A stretch of DNA of 64,000 bases, taken from assembly GCF_003574035.1 (NCBI RefSeq), contig NZ_QWKY01000001.1:92246-156245 (forward strand), given 5' to 3'. How positions within the stretch are numbered: the stretch's first letter is position 1; each line of letters opens with the position of its first letter. The position numbers and the translations under genes are program-made. Below are positions 10,930-20,300 of the stretch, piece after piece. A model generated the notes under the pieces. The model was not told where the DNA came from. It did not search any database and saw only the letters and a list, made by a program, of their open reading frames with translations. Source of the stretch: Meiothermus hypogaeus (GTDB lineage: Bacteria; Deinococcota; Deinococci; Deinococcales; Thermaceae).

Positions 10930-11116
10930 GCGCTCTTCACAGACGTTGCCGCCCGTGAAAACGAGAATGCGTCTGCGCCCAGACGCATGTTGCGCACCCC
11001 AGCGTGAGGCGGGCCCGGCCCACGGGTGCTTGGGTTTCGAGTTTCCGGGCGGCAACTGTTCTGTCTGGGATGGAGGATTCTTGATTCTCGGGAGGCTTCT
11101 TCTATATGAAGAGCGC
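10930..11116. ncRNA. Candidate structured non-coding RNA (about 187 nt)
   Basis: This gene-free region folds with long-range pairing. The outer stem GCGCTCTTC (10930-10938) pairs with GAAGAGCGC (11108-11116). An inner stem GTTGCCGCCCG pairs with CGGGCGGCAAC about 90 nt apart, and an AGAC/GTCT pair extends it. Apical hairpins include ATGCGTCTG-cgcc-CAGACGCAT and GCACCC/GGGTGC. One side carries an asymmetric loop of about 40 nt. The size and the long rod with a large internal loop recall 6S RNA, but I see no diagnostic 6S sequence. It lacks the conserved sequences of RNase P RNA and SRP RNA. The strand is undecided; a promoter-like pair at 10865-10892 favours plus. Confidence 0.4.
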
Positions 11117-11223
11117 TCTATTGTTCCGCTCCTGCAGTGTAGGGAGGGGGCCAAGAGACCATCACATACGGAAAAATGGGGGTATACAGATGCTTATGCG
11201 ACTGTGCGTTGAGTGTCACAAGG

Positions 11224-11883
11224 CTATTTGGAACGTGGGGCAGGATTGGTATCTTTGAAAACCTCGGCGCTAGCTTCCCAGTAGGTTGCCATATCCTCGG
11301 CCAGTGAGCGGGCACGGCGTAGGGTCTCGGGATCTTCGGTACTGTGCGACAGGCCTATCAGGTTGGCGACCATATCGGAAAGCTTGGTGAGCAGCCCTTG
11401 CAGGGCTTCTTGCTGGGCCGCAGAAAGCTGTTGCAAGTTTTTGAGGGTAGCGGGGCTGGCCCCCACCAGGGGTCCCCGGCCCTTGCGCTGGTCGGCCAGC
11501 GAAGATTCCAGGATGCGGTAGCGGGCCAGGCGACGCTCAAACTCGGGTAGGATGTCCTGGTCTACCTGCTGCAAGACATCTTCTACCTGTCGCCGGAAAC
11601 TGGGGGCCTCGAGCAGGCCAATCTCTCGAGCCAGTGCATTGCGACGCTCCAGGGCTTTCTTCATCAGGGGGTCGTCCTCTATGGCTGGGGCCAGACGGTG
11701 CTCGAGCTGGGTCGCGCTCATGGCCAGCCAGGCCAGCAAAGTAATGAACAGGGGCACCGGCCAGGCCGTGCGGTAGGGCTCGAGGGCCTGTACGAAGAGC
11801 AAGGCGGCCACTACCCCAAGACCCAGCAACAGAATCCAGATCGCCGGGGGCTGGCCCCCTGCTCTCAACACTCGCCAAAGCAT
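11224..11883 (-). CDS. Membrane protein with coiled-coil tail, unknown function
   Basis: I do not recognise this 219-aa protein. Two hydrophobic segments lie near the N-terminus (about residues 15-34 and 41-57). They are followed by a mostly helical, charged region of about 150 residues with heptad-like Leu spacing (LEAPSFRRQVEDVLQQVDQD, LQQLSAAQQEALQGLLTKLS). The topology is therefore probably a membrane hairpin with a coiled-coil domain on one side. It is read from ATG at 11883 and lies downstream of the giant surface operon, separated from it by a terminator, so it is probably a separate unit. The structured segment follows it. Confidence 0.65.
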   Translation of the reverse strand: MLWRVLRAGGQPPAIWILLLGLGVVAALLFVQALEPYRTAWPVPLFITLLAWLAMSATQLEHRLAPAIEDDPLMKKALERRNALAREIGLLEAPSFRRQVEDVLQQVDQDILPEFERRLARYRILESSLADQRKGRGPLVGASPATLKNLQQLSAAQQEALQGLLTKLSDMVANLIGLSHSTEDPETLRRARSLAEDMATYWEASAEVFKDTNPAPRSK

Positions 11884-11928
11884 AGGTACAGCCTAGCAAA
11901 TCACCTCCGGGGGTGCTGGGTCATACGC

Positions 11929-11966
11929 TAAAAAATACCAGGCCGAAGCAGGCTCGGCCTGGTATG
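11929..11966 (-). terminator. Terminator of the giant surface-protein operon
   Basis: On the minus strand ATACCAGGCCGA pairs with TCGGCCTGGTAT around a short loop and is followed by six T residues. It lies about 90 bp beyond the stop codon of the 1777-aa gene. Confidence 0.85.
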
Positions 11967-12053
11967 GGGGCAGATTCCCTTGGGGACGGGTCAAGACCCT
12001 TGCGCCCGGAGGCAGATTATCTTCAAGAAAGGCTACAGCCCATACACACGGGG

Positions 12054-15000
12054 TTATCGGGCAGGTGCCCCGAAAAGGGTCTCGTCGAAGAGCCAGTCCA
12101 GACGTAGATACAGCCCCGACAGGCTCTGGAAACCGCCCAGGCTGGTCTCGGTGCCCAGCAGGTTAGCCCCTACCGAGAAGGTCAGGCCGGTGGCTACCCG
12201 TAGGCTGGCCTCCACACCCAGCGAAAGCTGGCCGGAGCGGGTTGCGGGCTGGAACAGGTAGCTGGCACTGGCCCCCAGCCCAAAGGTGTCGGTGAGGAAG
12301 TAGGTCAGGCCGCCGCCCACCTGGCCGGTGAAGATGCTCGTGTCGCTCAAGCGGTAGGCAGTACCCAGGCGAAGGAACCAGCGCTCGTCGGCCTGGTAGC
12401 CCCCGCGCACCTCGCCTTCGAAGAGTATGCCCTCGGCGTCGCGGTAGAAGCCGCCCTTCAGCACGTTCTGGGTCAGGAGGCTCAGGCGGTCACCCCGGTA
12501 AGCTCCGGCCAGGCTAAAGCGGCTGCCGTCGGTGCCGCTGGCCTCGCGCACGTAGGCGGCCTGGGGCGAGAGGATCAGGTCGCTGCTGGGCTTATAGATC
12601 AGGCCAAACTCGTAGACCTGCTTGATGCCCGGGGTGCTGGCCTGACCCGAGAATTCTGCACGGGCGCTGGCTTGCAGGTTTTCGCCGTTGTAGCGGAGCC
12701 CAAGGCCCGCACTGGCCCCGCCCTGGGCGTTGTCGGCAATGGTAACGTTGGTGCCCACACCCAACTGAAGCTCTTTGGTGAGGGGGAAGGTAGTATCCAG
12801 GCCCAGTCGGGTGCGTCCGGCCTCACCGTCCAGGTTGGACATCTCGTAGGTCGCCGAGATGTTGGTGGAGCCGAGCACGCGGGCTTCGGGGTCGGGGGCC
12901 TCGGGTGTGTTACCAAGCAGTGTACGCAGCAGTTCGTCGTTGGCAAAGCTACCCCGCACCCCCAGCGCCCCGGTCAGGCGCAGGCCCGTGGCGGCGTAGG
13001 TGAGGCGATTTTGCAGGCGTAAACCGAAGTTTTGGGTCAGTGCATAATCCAGGCTGAGGTCGGTAGCTCCAGGGGTATTGCCCAGGCCCACCAGTTGCCG
13101 CAGCGAAATGCCAAAGCGCCCGGCCCTGGCCTCTGCCCCAAGCGAGAGGAAGGCGGTTACGGTCTGGAAGTTGTTGATGGACTGCGGGTCCAGGCCAAAG
13201 CTGGCCCCAGCACCCAGCAATAGGGCCAGGTTCTCGCCGCCCACCCTGGCTTCGCCGCTCAATTGTTGGGTGGTGGTACCGGCGGTATAGTCCTGGTTCA
13301 GGCTATAGCGTCCGGAGAGGCCCAGCAGGCCAAAGCGGGCCGCACCACCCAGCGTGAGGTCTCGAGCGGCATTTGGCGTTCCACGAGGATCCTGGAAGCC
13401 CAGCGGTACATCCTGGTAGCGGCCTTCCAGATCGAAATTAGCGTTCTTGAGGCCAAACTTCAGGGCGCCAGCTACCTGGCCCAGGCTGTTCAAAGGCGCG
13501 GCCAGCTCGGCTTCTAGGCGGGCGCCCTCGCCCCCCAGCCGCAAGCCCAGCCCGGCCAGGCTCGAGACGCTGCTATCGAGTGAGAGCAGGGTGGCCCGGA
13601 TGCCGAAGCTTTCGGTCTCGAGACCCGCTTGCACCCCGCCGCGCAGCTCGCGCACGATGCCGCTGGGCGTAGTGACGGCATAGGCAACCTCGAGGCTTTG
13701 CGAATTACCGTTCAGGTCGGTGGGCTGGAGGGGGGCCCGCAGTTGCAGAATGCCTGCGCTATAGTCTATGTCATAGTCGGCGTTTCGCAGCAGGATGGTG
13801 CGGCTCAGGACCAGGTTGGGGTTGGTGCGATTGCGCACCACCCGCACCACCTGCTCGCTGCTCGGTACCACCGGACGCTCGCTGGGCAGCAGACCCAGGC
13901 GGTAGAAGCTGGTGCCGTCACCCGGAATCACCTCGCGGCGGTTGGCATTGGGTACCAGCGCCGCAAAGGCATTCAGACTGAAGTCGCCTTGACGCAGCAC
14001 CCCCTTGAGGCCGTTGTAGCCTACGTTATAGCCGGTCAGGAGGCCCTGGAAGTCGGTGCTGAGCTGGCCGTATTGCAGGTAGCTCTTCCCCACCTCGAAG
14101 CGCAAGAAGACGCTGTCGGCGGAGTTGACGTCGGTGCCAATCTGCGAGCTGTCGCCCAAAAGCGGGAAGCGCTGGTAGGGGTTGGCGGGGGGTAGGAGGT
14201 TCACGTCCTTGAACAGGAAGCCGTTTTCAACCGAGAAGTTGCTGCCGGTGTTGAGCGCACCGGTGAAAAGACCCTCACCCAGCGCGGTTCCACGCCCAAA
14301 GGCCCGCAGGCTGGTCTCGAGGCTGAAGCCATTGCCGTTCAGGTTGGCCTGCACTCCCAGCGCACCGGAAACGATGAGCGGGCGCGGCAGGGCGGCCTCT
14401 ACCGGGAAGCGGGCCTGGCGGCGAACCTCACCCGCCATCACCTCTACTTCGACCGCATCCGGGCTGCCGCCTTGCAGACGGGTGCCCAGGTTGGAGAGGG
14501 CGAGGCGGGCCTCGCCGTTCACCACCCGCACCTGGTAGCCGGGCACGCCGGGCTCGGCATCAGGCTCTTCCGGTTCAGGCCGGACATTGACCGTCACGTA
14601 GCCCACATTGGCGGGGTTGTCCTGGGCATCCCGCAGCAGAATGATGAGTTCGGGCTGGTCGGCGCGATCGGTGGTAAGGGGGCGGCTGGGGTAGATCTGA
14701 ACCGTGGCCGGTGCGCCACCCCCCTGCACCAGGCTGAAGTCGGCCAGGTCACTCCGCTGAATGGGCTGAGCTTGGGTGAGCGCCTGCAGCAGACCCGGCT
14801 CACCCACCACCACCCGGACATCGCCCAGACTGCCGAGGAAGGGCTGGCCCTGGGGGGTACGGGGTTTACCTGCCGAGCGGGTTTCTGGGGTTTGCAGAAT
14901 CACGCCCAGGCGATCCTGGGGGAACTCGAGCGCCCCCGTATGGCTCACCCGGTAGCCCAGCACGTAGTTTGTCCGCAACGGCCCAGGCAACACCCAGAAC

Positions 15001-17387
15001 AGCCGGTCGCCCGAGACGAGCGGGTCCGCCAGGGGGTCGGCGTTCTCGCGGGTGGGGTTGGCCAGCACGGACTGCTCCACATCGCCCCCAGGCGCACCCC
15101 GCAACAAGCGGCTGCTGCCCAGCACGTAGCGTGCGCCCTGGGGTAGCCGGTCTGAGAGGATTACCACACCCGCAGCCGGGGCTGAGGCCAGCCGGGCCGC
15201 CAGGGTCACTTCCGACTCGCGCTCCCGCACCAGCTCGCGCACCACCGGCGGCGGAGGCGCGGGCGGCTGGGCCACGCTCAAGCGGGCCTGGGCCCGGTTG
15301 TTAGCAGGGTCGGGGTCGGTCTCGCGCAGGCGCACCTCGGCGCTGTTGACCAGGGTTCCGGCCTGGGTGGCGGTGGCCTGCACGGTGAAGGTGCGGCGGG
15401 CCCCACTAGGCAGGCTGCCCACCGTCCAGGTCAGGGTATTGTCCTGCTGGGTGGCACCCTCGGCGGTGATGCTGGCCAGGCCTGCGGGCAGGGTATCGGT
15501 CAGGACGACATTGCTGGCCGTATCGGGGCCGTTGTTGACCAGGGTCAGGGTGTAGGTCACCCGGTCGCCTGCGTTGGCCTGCGCGGGGCTCACGGTCTTG
15601 CTGATGGACAGATCGGCCCTGGGCTCCGGCGGCGGAGGGGGAGGTGGGGGTGGAGGCGGTGGCGACACTTCCAGGGAGACCTGGGCCTGGTTGTTGGCGG
15701 GGTCACGGTCACGCTCGCTCGAGCGAACGCTGGCCTGGTTGGTGCGCTGACCCGCTACCTGGCCCCGCACCACCACGCTAAAGCTCTTGCTTTCCCCGTT
15801 CGCCAGGCTGCCCAGGTTCCAGGTCAGGGTGTTGCCTTCCCGCACCGGCGCAGGCGTGGCCGAAACGAACTCGAGCCCCACCGGCAGCCGATCCGTGAGC
15901 ACCACTCCGGTGGCTCCATCGGGGCCGTTGTTGCGGACGGTCAGGGTGTAGGTGGCGTTTTGCCCGAGCTCGAGGCGGGCGGGTTGCACCGTCTTGGTAA
16001 GGGCCAGCTCCACTTCCGGCTGGCGCGGAGGCGGAGGCGGGGGCACCACTTCCAGGCGGGCCTGGGCACGGTTGTTCTCAGGGGCGGTATCTTCCTCGGC
16101 ACCCCGTACTTCGGCGGTATTGACCCAGGTGCCCAGGCTCTCTGCGATGGCTTCTACTTGCACCGTTCGGCGCTCCCCAGGCCCCAGACGGCCCAGGTTC
16201 CAGATCAGGGTACTGCCCTCCTGGCGGGCCCCTTCGCTGCGAGCCTCCCCCAGTCCACTGGGGAGGGCATCGGCCAGGGTCACGCTGGTGGCGGCATCGG
16301 GGCCGTTGTTGATCACCGTCAGGGTATACCTGACAGCGTCCCCAGGGTTGGCACGGGGTACGTTCACGCTCTTGCTTACTGCCAGGTCTATCGTGGGGGC
16401 CGGCGGCGGTGGGGGTGGCGGCTCGACGCGAGGCAGGACCGGGCCGGGTTCAGCCGGCACGCGGGCATAGTACGGTTGGTTGTCCAGGCGCAGGCGAAAC
16501 TTGACCGAGTTGGAGAACTGTCTTGTGGTGGGCAGAATCCGCACCAGGATAGCCCACTCGCCCCGCAGCTCGGGGGTCACACGGAACTCGTTGCGGGCCC
16601 ACTGCACATCACCCGAACTGGTGAGCTCGCGGCGCTGCCCGTTGGGAAAGCGCACGAAGATGCGCATCTCCTGGGGGCCGTCGGCGTCGAAGTTTTCGAT
16701 ACGGAATACCTTGCCGACCGCCGCTTGCCCCAGGGTCAGGCGGGCCGCAACCTGGTCGCGGCCAAACTGCCCCCGCGTTACCACGGTAAACTGGCTGGCC
16801 TCCACTGCAATGCCGGGGCTCAAGCGGAAGCCAAAGGCGTTCTTGCCGTTGCCGAAGGTGCGCACAGGCAGAGCGTAGTAGCCCTGCCCCAGGGTGCCCT
16901 CGAAGAGGGTATCGTAGCGGTGGGTTTCGGCGTTGCCGTAGCTCCGCTCCGCCAGCAATGCAGACGTGCCCCGGCCCAGCAGCTTGAAGTCAGACCGCAT
17001 TTTGACGTTGGGGGCATAGATTTCGTCGCCGTAGTAGTTCTGCACGTCGCGCTTGTTGCGGTAATCGTTCAAGTTGATGTCGGGGCTAAAGAGCTCCACC
17101 CGCAAGGGCTGGCCCGCAGCCCGTTCGAAGACGGCCAGGCGGTAGTCGTCCTGGCCTCCGGCCCGCTGGTCCCAGCCCACCTCGCTGCCCACGCTCGAGA
17201 GCGGCAGGTTGATGCTCGACTGCGGCAGCGCAACGGGCTGGGCTGCCACCCAGGGGAGCAGGGTCATCAGCGCAATCAGTACCAGTTTGATGTGGCTTTG
17301 CATGGCATTCACTAAAGCTAGATTCCCATCGGGAGGGACTTCTGCCCGTAAACCTGTATGAATGGAGAAGAATACTGGCCTTTTCAT
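12054..17387 (-). CDS. DUF11-repeat protein with C-terminal outer-membrane-type beta-barrel
   Basis: The 1777-aa product is the second gene of the surface operon. Its ATG at 17387 overlaps the TGA of the upstream gene (TGATG), and AGGAGGT lies 7 nt before it, so translation is coupled. A typical signal peptide (MQSHIKLVLIALMTLLPWVA) begins only at residue 29; an internal start at 17303 is the alternative, but it lacks a clear Shine-Dalgarno. Three DUF11 repeats (residues ~331, 459 and 590) are joined by Pro-rich linkers, followed by a degenerate fourth. From about residue 1000 to the end, alternating hydrophobic strands with many Gly, Asn and aromatic residues suggest a large beta-barrel (pattern NADYDIDYSAGILQL). 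I infer an outer-membrane anchor or export partner for the fibril protein encoded upstream. Confidence 0.8.
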   Translation of the reverse strand: MKRPVFFSIHTGLRAEVPPDGNLALVNAMQSHIKLVLIALMTLLPWVAAQPVALPQSSINLPLSSVGSEVGWDQRAGGQDDYRLAVFERAAGQPLRVELFSPDINLNDYRNKRDVQNYYGDEIYAPNVKMRSDFKLLGRGTSALLAERSYGNAETHRYDTLFEGTLGQGYYALPVRTFGNGKNAFGFRLSPGIAVEASQFTVVTRGQFGRDQVAARLTLGQAAVGKVFRIENFDADGPQEMRIFVRFPNGQRRELTSSGDVQWARNEFRVTPELRGEWAILVRILPTTRQFSNSVKFRLRLDNQPYYARVPAEPGPVLPRVEPPPPPPPAPTIDLAVSKSVNVPRANPGDAVRYTLTVINNGPDAATSVTLADALPSGLGEARSEGARQEGSTLIWNLGRLGPGERRTVQVEAIAESLGTWVNTAEVRGAEEDTAPENNRAQARLEVVPPPPPPRQPEVELALTKTVQPARLELGQNATYTLTVRNNGPDGATGVVLTDRLPVGLEFVSATPAPVREGNTLTWNLGSLANGESKSFSVVVRGQVAGQRTNQASVRSSERDRDPANNQAQVSLEVSPPPPPPPPPPPPEPRADLSISKTVSPAQANAGDRVTYTLTLVNNGPDTASNVVLTDTLPAGLASITAEGATQQDNTLTWTVGSLPSGARRTFTVQATATQAGTLVNSAEVRLRETDPDPANNRAQARLSVAQPPAPPPPVVRELVRERESEVTLAARLASAPAAGVVILSDRLPQGARYVLGSSRLLRGAPGGDVEQSVLANPTRENADPLADPLVSGDRLFWVLPGPLRTNYVLGYRVSHTGALEFPQDRLGVILQTPETRSAGKPRTPQGQPFLGSLGDVRVVVGEPGLLQALTQAQPIQRSDLADFSLVQGGGAPATVQIYPSRPLTTDRADQPELIILLRDAQDNPANVGYVTVNVRPEPEEPDAEPGVPGYQVRVVNGEARLALSNLGTRLQGGSPDAVEVEVMAGEVRRQARFPVEAALPRPLIVSGALGVQANLNGNGFSLETSLRAFGRGTALGEGLFTGALNTGSNFSVENGFLFKDVNLLPPANPYQRFPLLGDSSQIGTDVNSADSVFLRFEVGKSYLQYGQLSTDFQGLLTGYNVGYNGLKGVLRQGDFSLNAFAALVPNANRREVIPGDGTSFYRLGLLPSERPVVPSSEQVVRVVRNRTNPNLVLSRTILLRNADYDIDYSAGILQLRAPLQPTDLNGNSQSLEVAYAVTTPSGIVRELRGGVQAGLETESFGIRATLLSLDSSVSSLAGLGLRLGGEGARLEAELAAPLNSLGQVAGALKFGLKNANFDLEGRYQDVPLGFQDPRGTPNAARDLTLGGAARFGLLGLSGRYSLNQDYTAGTTTQQLSGEARVGGENLALLLGAGASFGLDPQSINNFQTVTAFLSLGAEARAGRFGISLRQLVGLGNTPGATDLSLDYALTQNFGLRLQNRLTYAATGLRLTGALGVRGSFANDELLRTLLGNTPEAPDPEARVLGSTNISATYEMSNLDGEAGRTRLGLDTTFPLTKELQLGVGTNVTIADNAQGGASAGLGLRYNGENLQASARAEFSGQASTPGIKQVYEFGLIYKPSSDLILSPQAAYVREASGTDGSRFSLAGAYRGDRLSLLTQNVLKGGFYRDAEGILFEGEVRGGYQADERWFLRLGTAYRLSDTSIFTGQVGGGLTYFLTDTFGLGASASYLFQPATRSGQLSLGVEASLRVATGLTFSVGANLLGTETSLGGFQSLSGLYLRLDWLFDETLFGAPAR

Positions 17388-20300
17388 CAGCGTACCTCCT
17401 CCCAGAGCAGGTCGGGGTCGGTAATCAGGCGGTCTATGGGAATGTTGCCGCTCAGGGTGTAGGTCAGGGTGTAGGTTCCAGGTTGCACGTTGCCCAAGCG
17501 AATTTCACTGCCCTGGACGCTGGGTTGCAGGTTTGGCGCGGTGATGGCTCCACGGCTGCCACCGGCGGGAAGCGGATCGGAAATACGCACGTTGTTGACG
17601 GCCTTGTTCAGGGTCAGGGTCAGGGTGACGGTGTAGGTGTTGCTCGAGACCTGCGTAAGGGTCTTCTCCAGGCGCTGCCCATTCACCGTCAGGCGGGTCG
17701 AGCGGGTGACGGCAGTCTGGCTGCTGGGGTTCTCGAAGAGGAAGTCCTCGGTGTAGAGCCCACCACCCTCCACCCGCACCTGGCGGGTGCCACGCAGGCC
17801 CCGGTCATCCGGTACGGCCTTGGGCACGTACGGCACGGTCAGGCGGTCTACCCGCAGGGTGTTCAGGCCCGACAGCACTTCGGTCAGGCTATAGCGGCCC
17901 TGCTCGTCGGTAACGGCGTAGCGCCCATCGGAGAGGTAGACCCGCACCCCTTGCAAGGGTTCATCCACCCCGGCGGTGTAGTTGTTGTCGTTGTTCTTGT
18001 CGAAGTAAACCCGGCCCAGAATGGTGCCCTTGTCGCTGAAGACGCCGGCCTCGATTCGCACGGTGGCTGTGGCCACGTTGGAGTTGACCCGCACCGGGTT
18101 GAGCGAGCTACCAACTAGGGCGCTGGCCTCGGCAGCGTTGACCAGCTGGCCGCTGGTTGGGGCGGCTGCCGTCACGGTAGTGGCAAAGCGCAGGCTGGCC
18201 GACTGGCCGGGCGCCAGCTCGCCCACTACCCAGACCAGCCGCTGGCGGCCTCCTTCGTTGGTGATCTGTGGGTCGGGGAAAGCTGCGCCGTTGAGGCTCG
18301 AGCTGCCCGGGCGGTACTCCAGCCCCACCGGCAAGAGGTCGCTCAGGGTGACCTGTCGCATAGAAGCGCCCGAACCCTGGTTGGTGGCCTTGAGGATGTA
18401 CTCGAGGCTTCCCCCAATACGGGCCACCCCCTGCACGGCAGTTTTCTCCAGCACCAGGTTGGGGCCCCGCACCTCTACCCGGATGGTGGCGGGGTTGGAC
18501 TCCTGTCCAGCGTTGTCGCGAATGGTATAGGGCACCTCCACCGTGCCGGTGAAGCCCTCGACTGGGGTAAAGGTCACACTGCCGTCGGGGTTTCGCACAA
18601 AGGTACCCTTGCCCGGCACGATTACCTGGTTCTGGACGCCGGGGGTGGCCGGGTCGAGGTCGAGGGTGCTGGGATCCAGGGTTGCACCCGCGCCGGGGGT
18701 ATCGTTGGCAATGGGGTTCAGCGTGACCGGCGTGTTGTAGGGCGTGGTAGCGCTGTCGTCACGGGCCACCGGTACGGCAGGGGCCCGCACCGTAATAGCA
18801 ATGTTGGCGGTGTTGGTGGTGCTGCCGCTGGTGTCCTGAACCGTGTAGGGAATGGTCACGGTGCCGGTGAAGCCCGGCGCGGGCGTAAAGGTCACGCTGC
18901 CATCGGGGTTGCGGCTGAAGGTGCCTTTACCCGACACGGTGAAGCTCTCCTGCACCCCTGGGGTCAGGGGGTCGAGGTCGAGGGTACTGGGGTCGAGGGT
19001 TGCGCCGTCGCTGGGGGTGTCGTTGTTGAGCGGGTTCAGCGTGACCGGGGTATTGAAGGGGGTGTTGGCGCTGTCGTTGCTGGCCGCCGGGAGCGGGTTG
19101 ACCGTCACCACCAGGCGGGCGCTGTTGGAGGTCTGGCCGGATTGGTCCTGAATGGTATAGGGCGCCTGTACCGTGCCGGTGAAGCCCGGCGCCGGGGTGA
19201 ATAGCACATTGCCATCGGGTTGAAGTTCGAAAACCCCTTGTCCAGGCACTTCAAAGCGGGTCTGCTGCCCTGGGGTGCTGGGGTCCAGGTCAATGGTGCG
19301 GGGGTCGAGCACGGTGCCCAGGCCAGGGGTGTCGTTGGCCGCCGGGGTCAGGGTGACCGGGGTGTCCCGCTTGGTGCTGGCCAGGTCGTTGTTGGCGATG
19401 GGCGCGGTGGGCGGGTCTACCGTAACGGTCAGGCTGGCCGGGCTCGAGGTCTGGCCGAAGTTGTCCCGAATGGTGTAGGGAATGCTAACCGTGCCGGTGA
19501 AACCCTCTTCTGGGATAAACTGTACCGACTCATTGCTCAGGTTGGTGGCCGGTAGGAGCACGAAGCGGCCCTTGCCCGGCACCACCCGTTCAGTTTGTTG
19601 GCCCGGCGTGCTGGGGTCAAGGTCAACGGTGCTGGGTACCAACTGCCCGCCCGCGCCCGGTGTGTCGTTGGTGCTGGGGTACAGCGTAACCGGGGTTCGG
19701 AAGGGGGTGCGGGCCTGATCGTCGGCAGCGGTGGGGGGCGGTGGGGTAACGGTGATGATCAGGTTGGCCGGATTGGTACGTACCCCTGCGCTGTCCTGCA
19801 CGGTGTAGGGCGTGGTAGCGGTACCCACAAAGCCCGGCTCGGGGGTGAAGCGCACGCTGCCATCGGGCTGTAGCGCGAACGTACCCTGCCCCGGCACGGT
19901 GCGGGTGGTCTGCTGGCCGGGGGTATCGGGGTCGAGGTCAATGGTGCTGGGCACGATGGTCTGGCCGGGGTTGGTTACGTCGTTGGCCGCAACCGGCACG
20001 TTGACCGGGGTATTCACCGGGGTCTGGGCGCGGTCGTCAACTGCCGCCGGCAGTTCGCTTACGGTGACGGTCAGGTTGGCCCGGTTGGAGGTCTGGGGCG
20101 CGGTATTGGGGTCGTTGTCCTGGTCGTTGATGGTGTAGGGGATGGTCACCACGCCGACAAAGCCCGGCTCCGGAGTGAAGATCACCGTACCGTCGGGGCG
20201 GGCCTCAAAGGTGCCACGTCCCGGTACGTTAAGGGAGGTCTGCTGGCCTGGCGTGCTGGGGTCAAGGTCAATGGAGCCAGGGTCAATCACGTTGGGCAGA

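Noticed and set aside
10832..11212. 126-codon ORF between the ABC ATPase and the membrane-protein gene
   Set aside because: It has no ribosome site and odd composition, and it crosses the stems of the structured segment.
15960..17315. 451-codon open frame antisense to the DUF11/barrel gene
   Set aside because: It is a by-product of GC-rich codon usage opposite a clearly coding repeat protein; no start signal and no recognisable domain.
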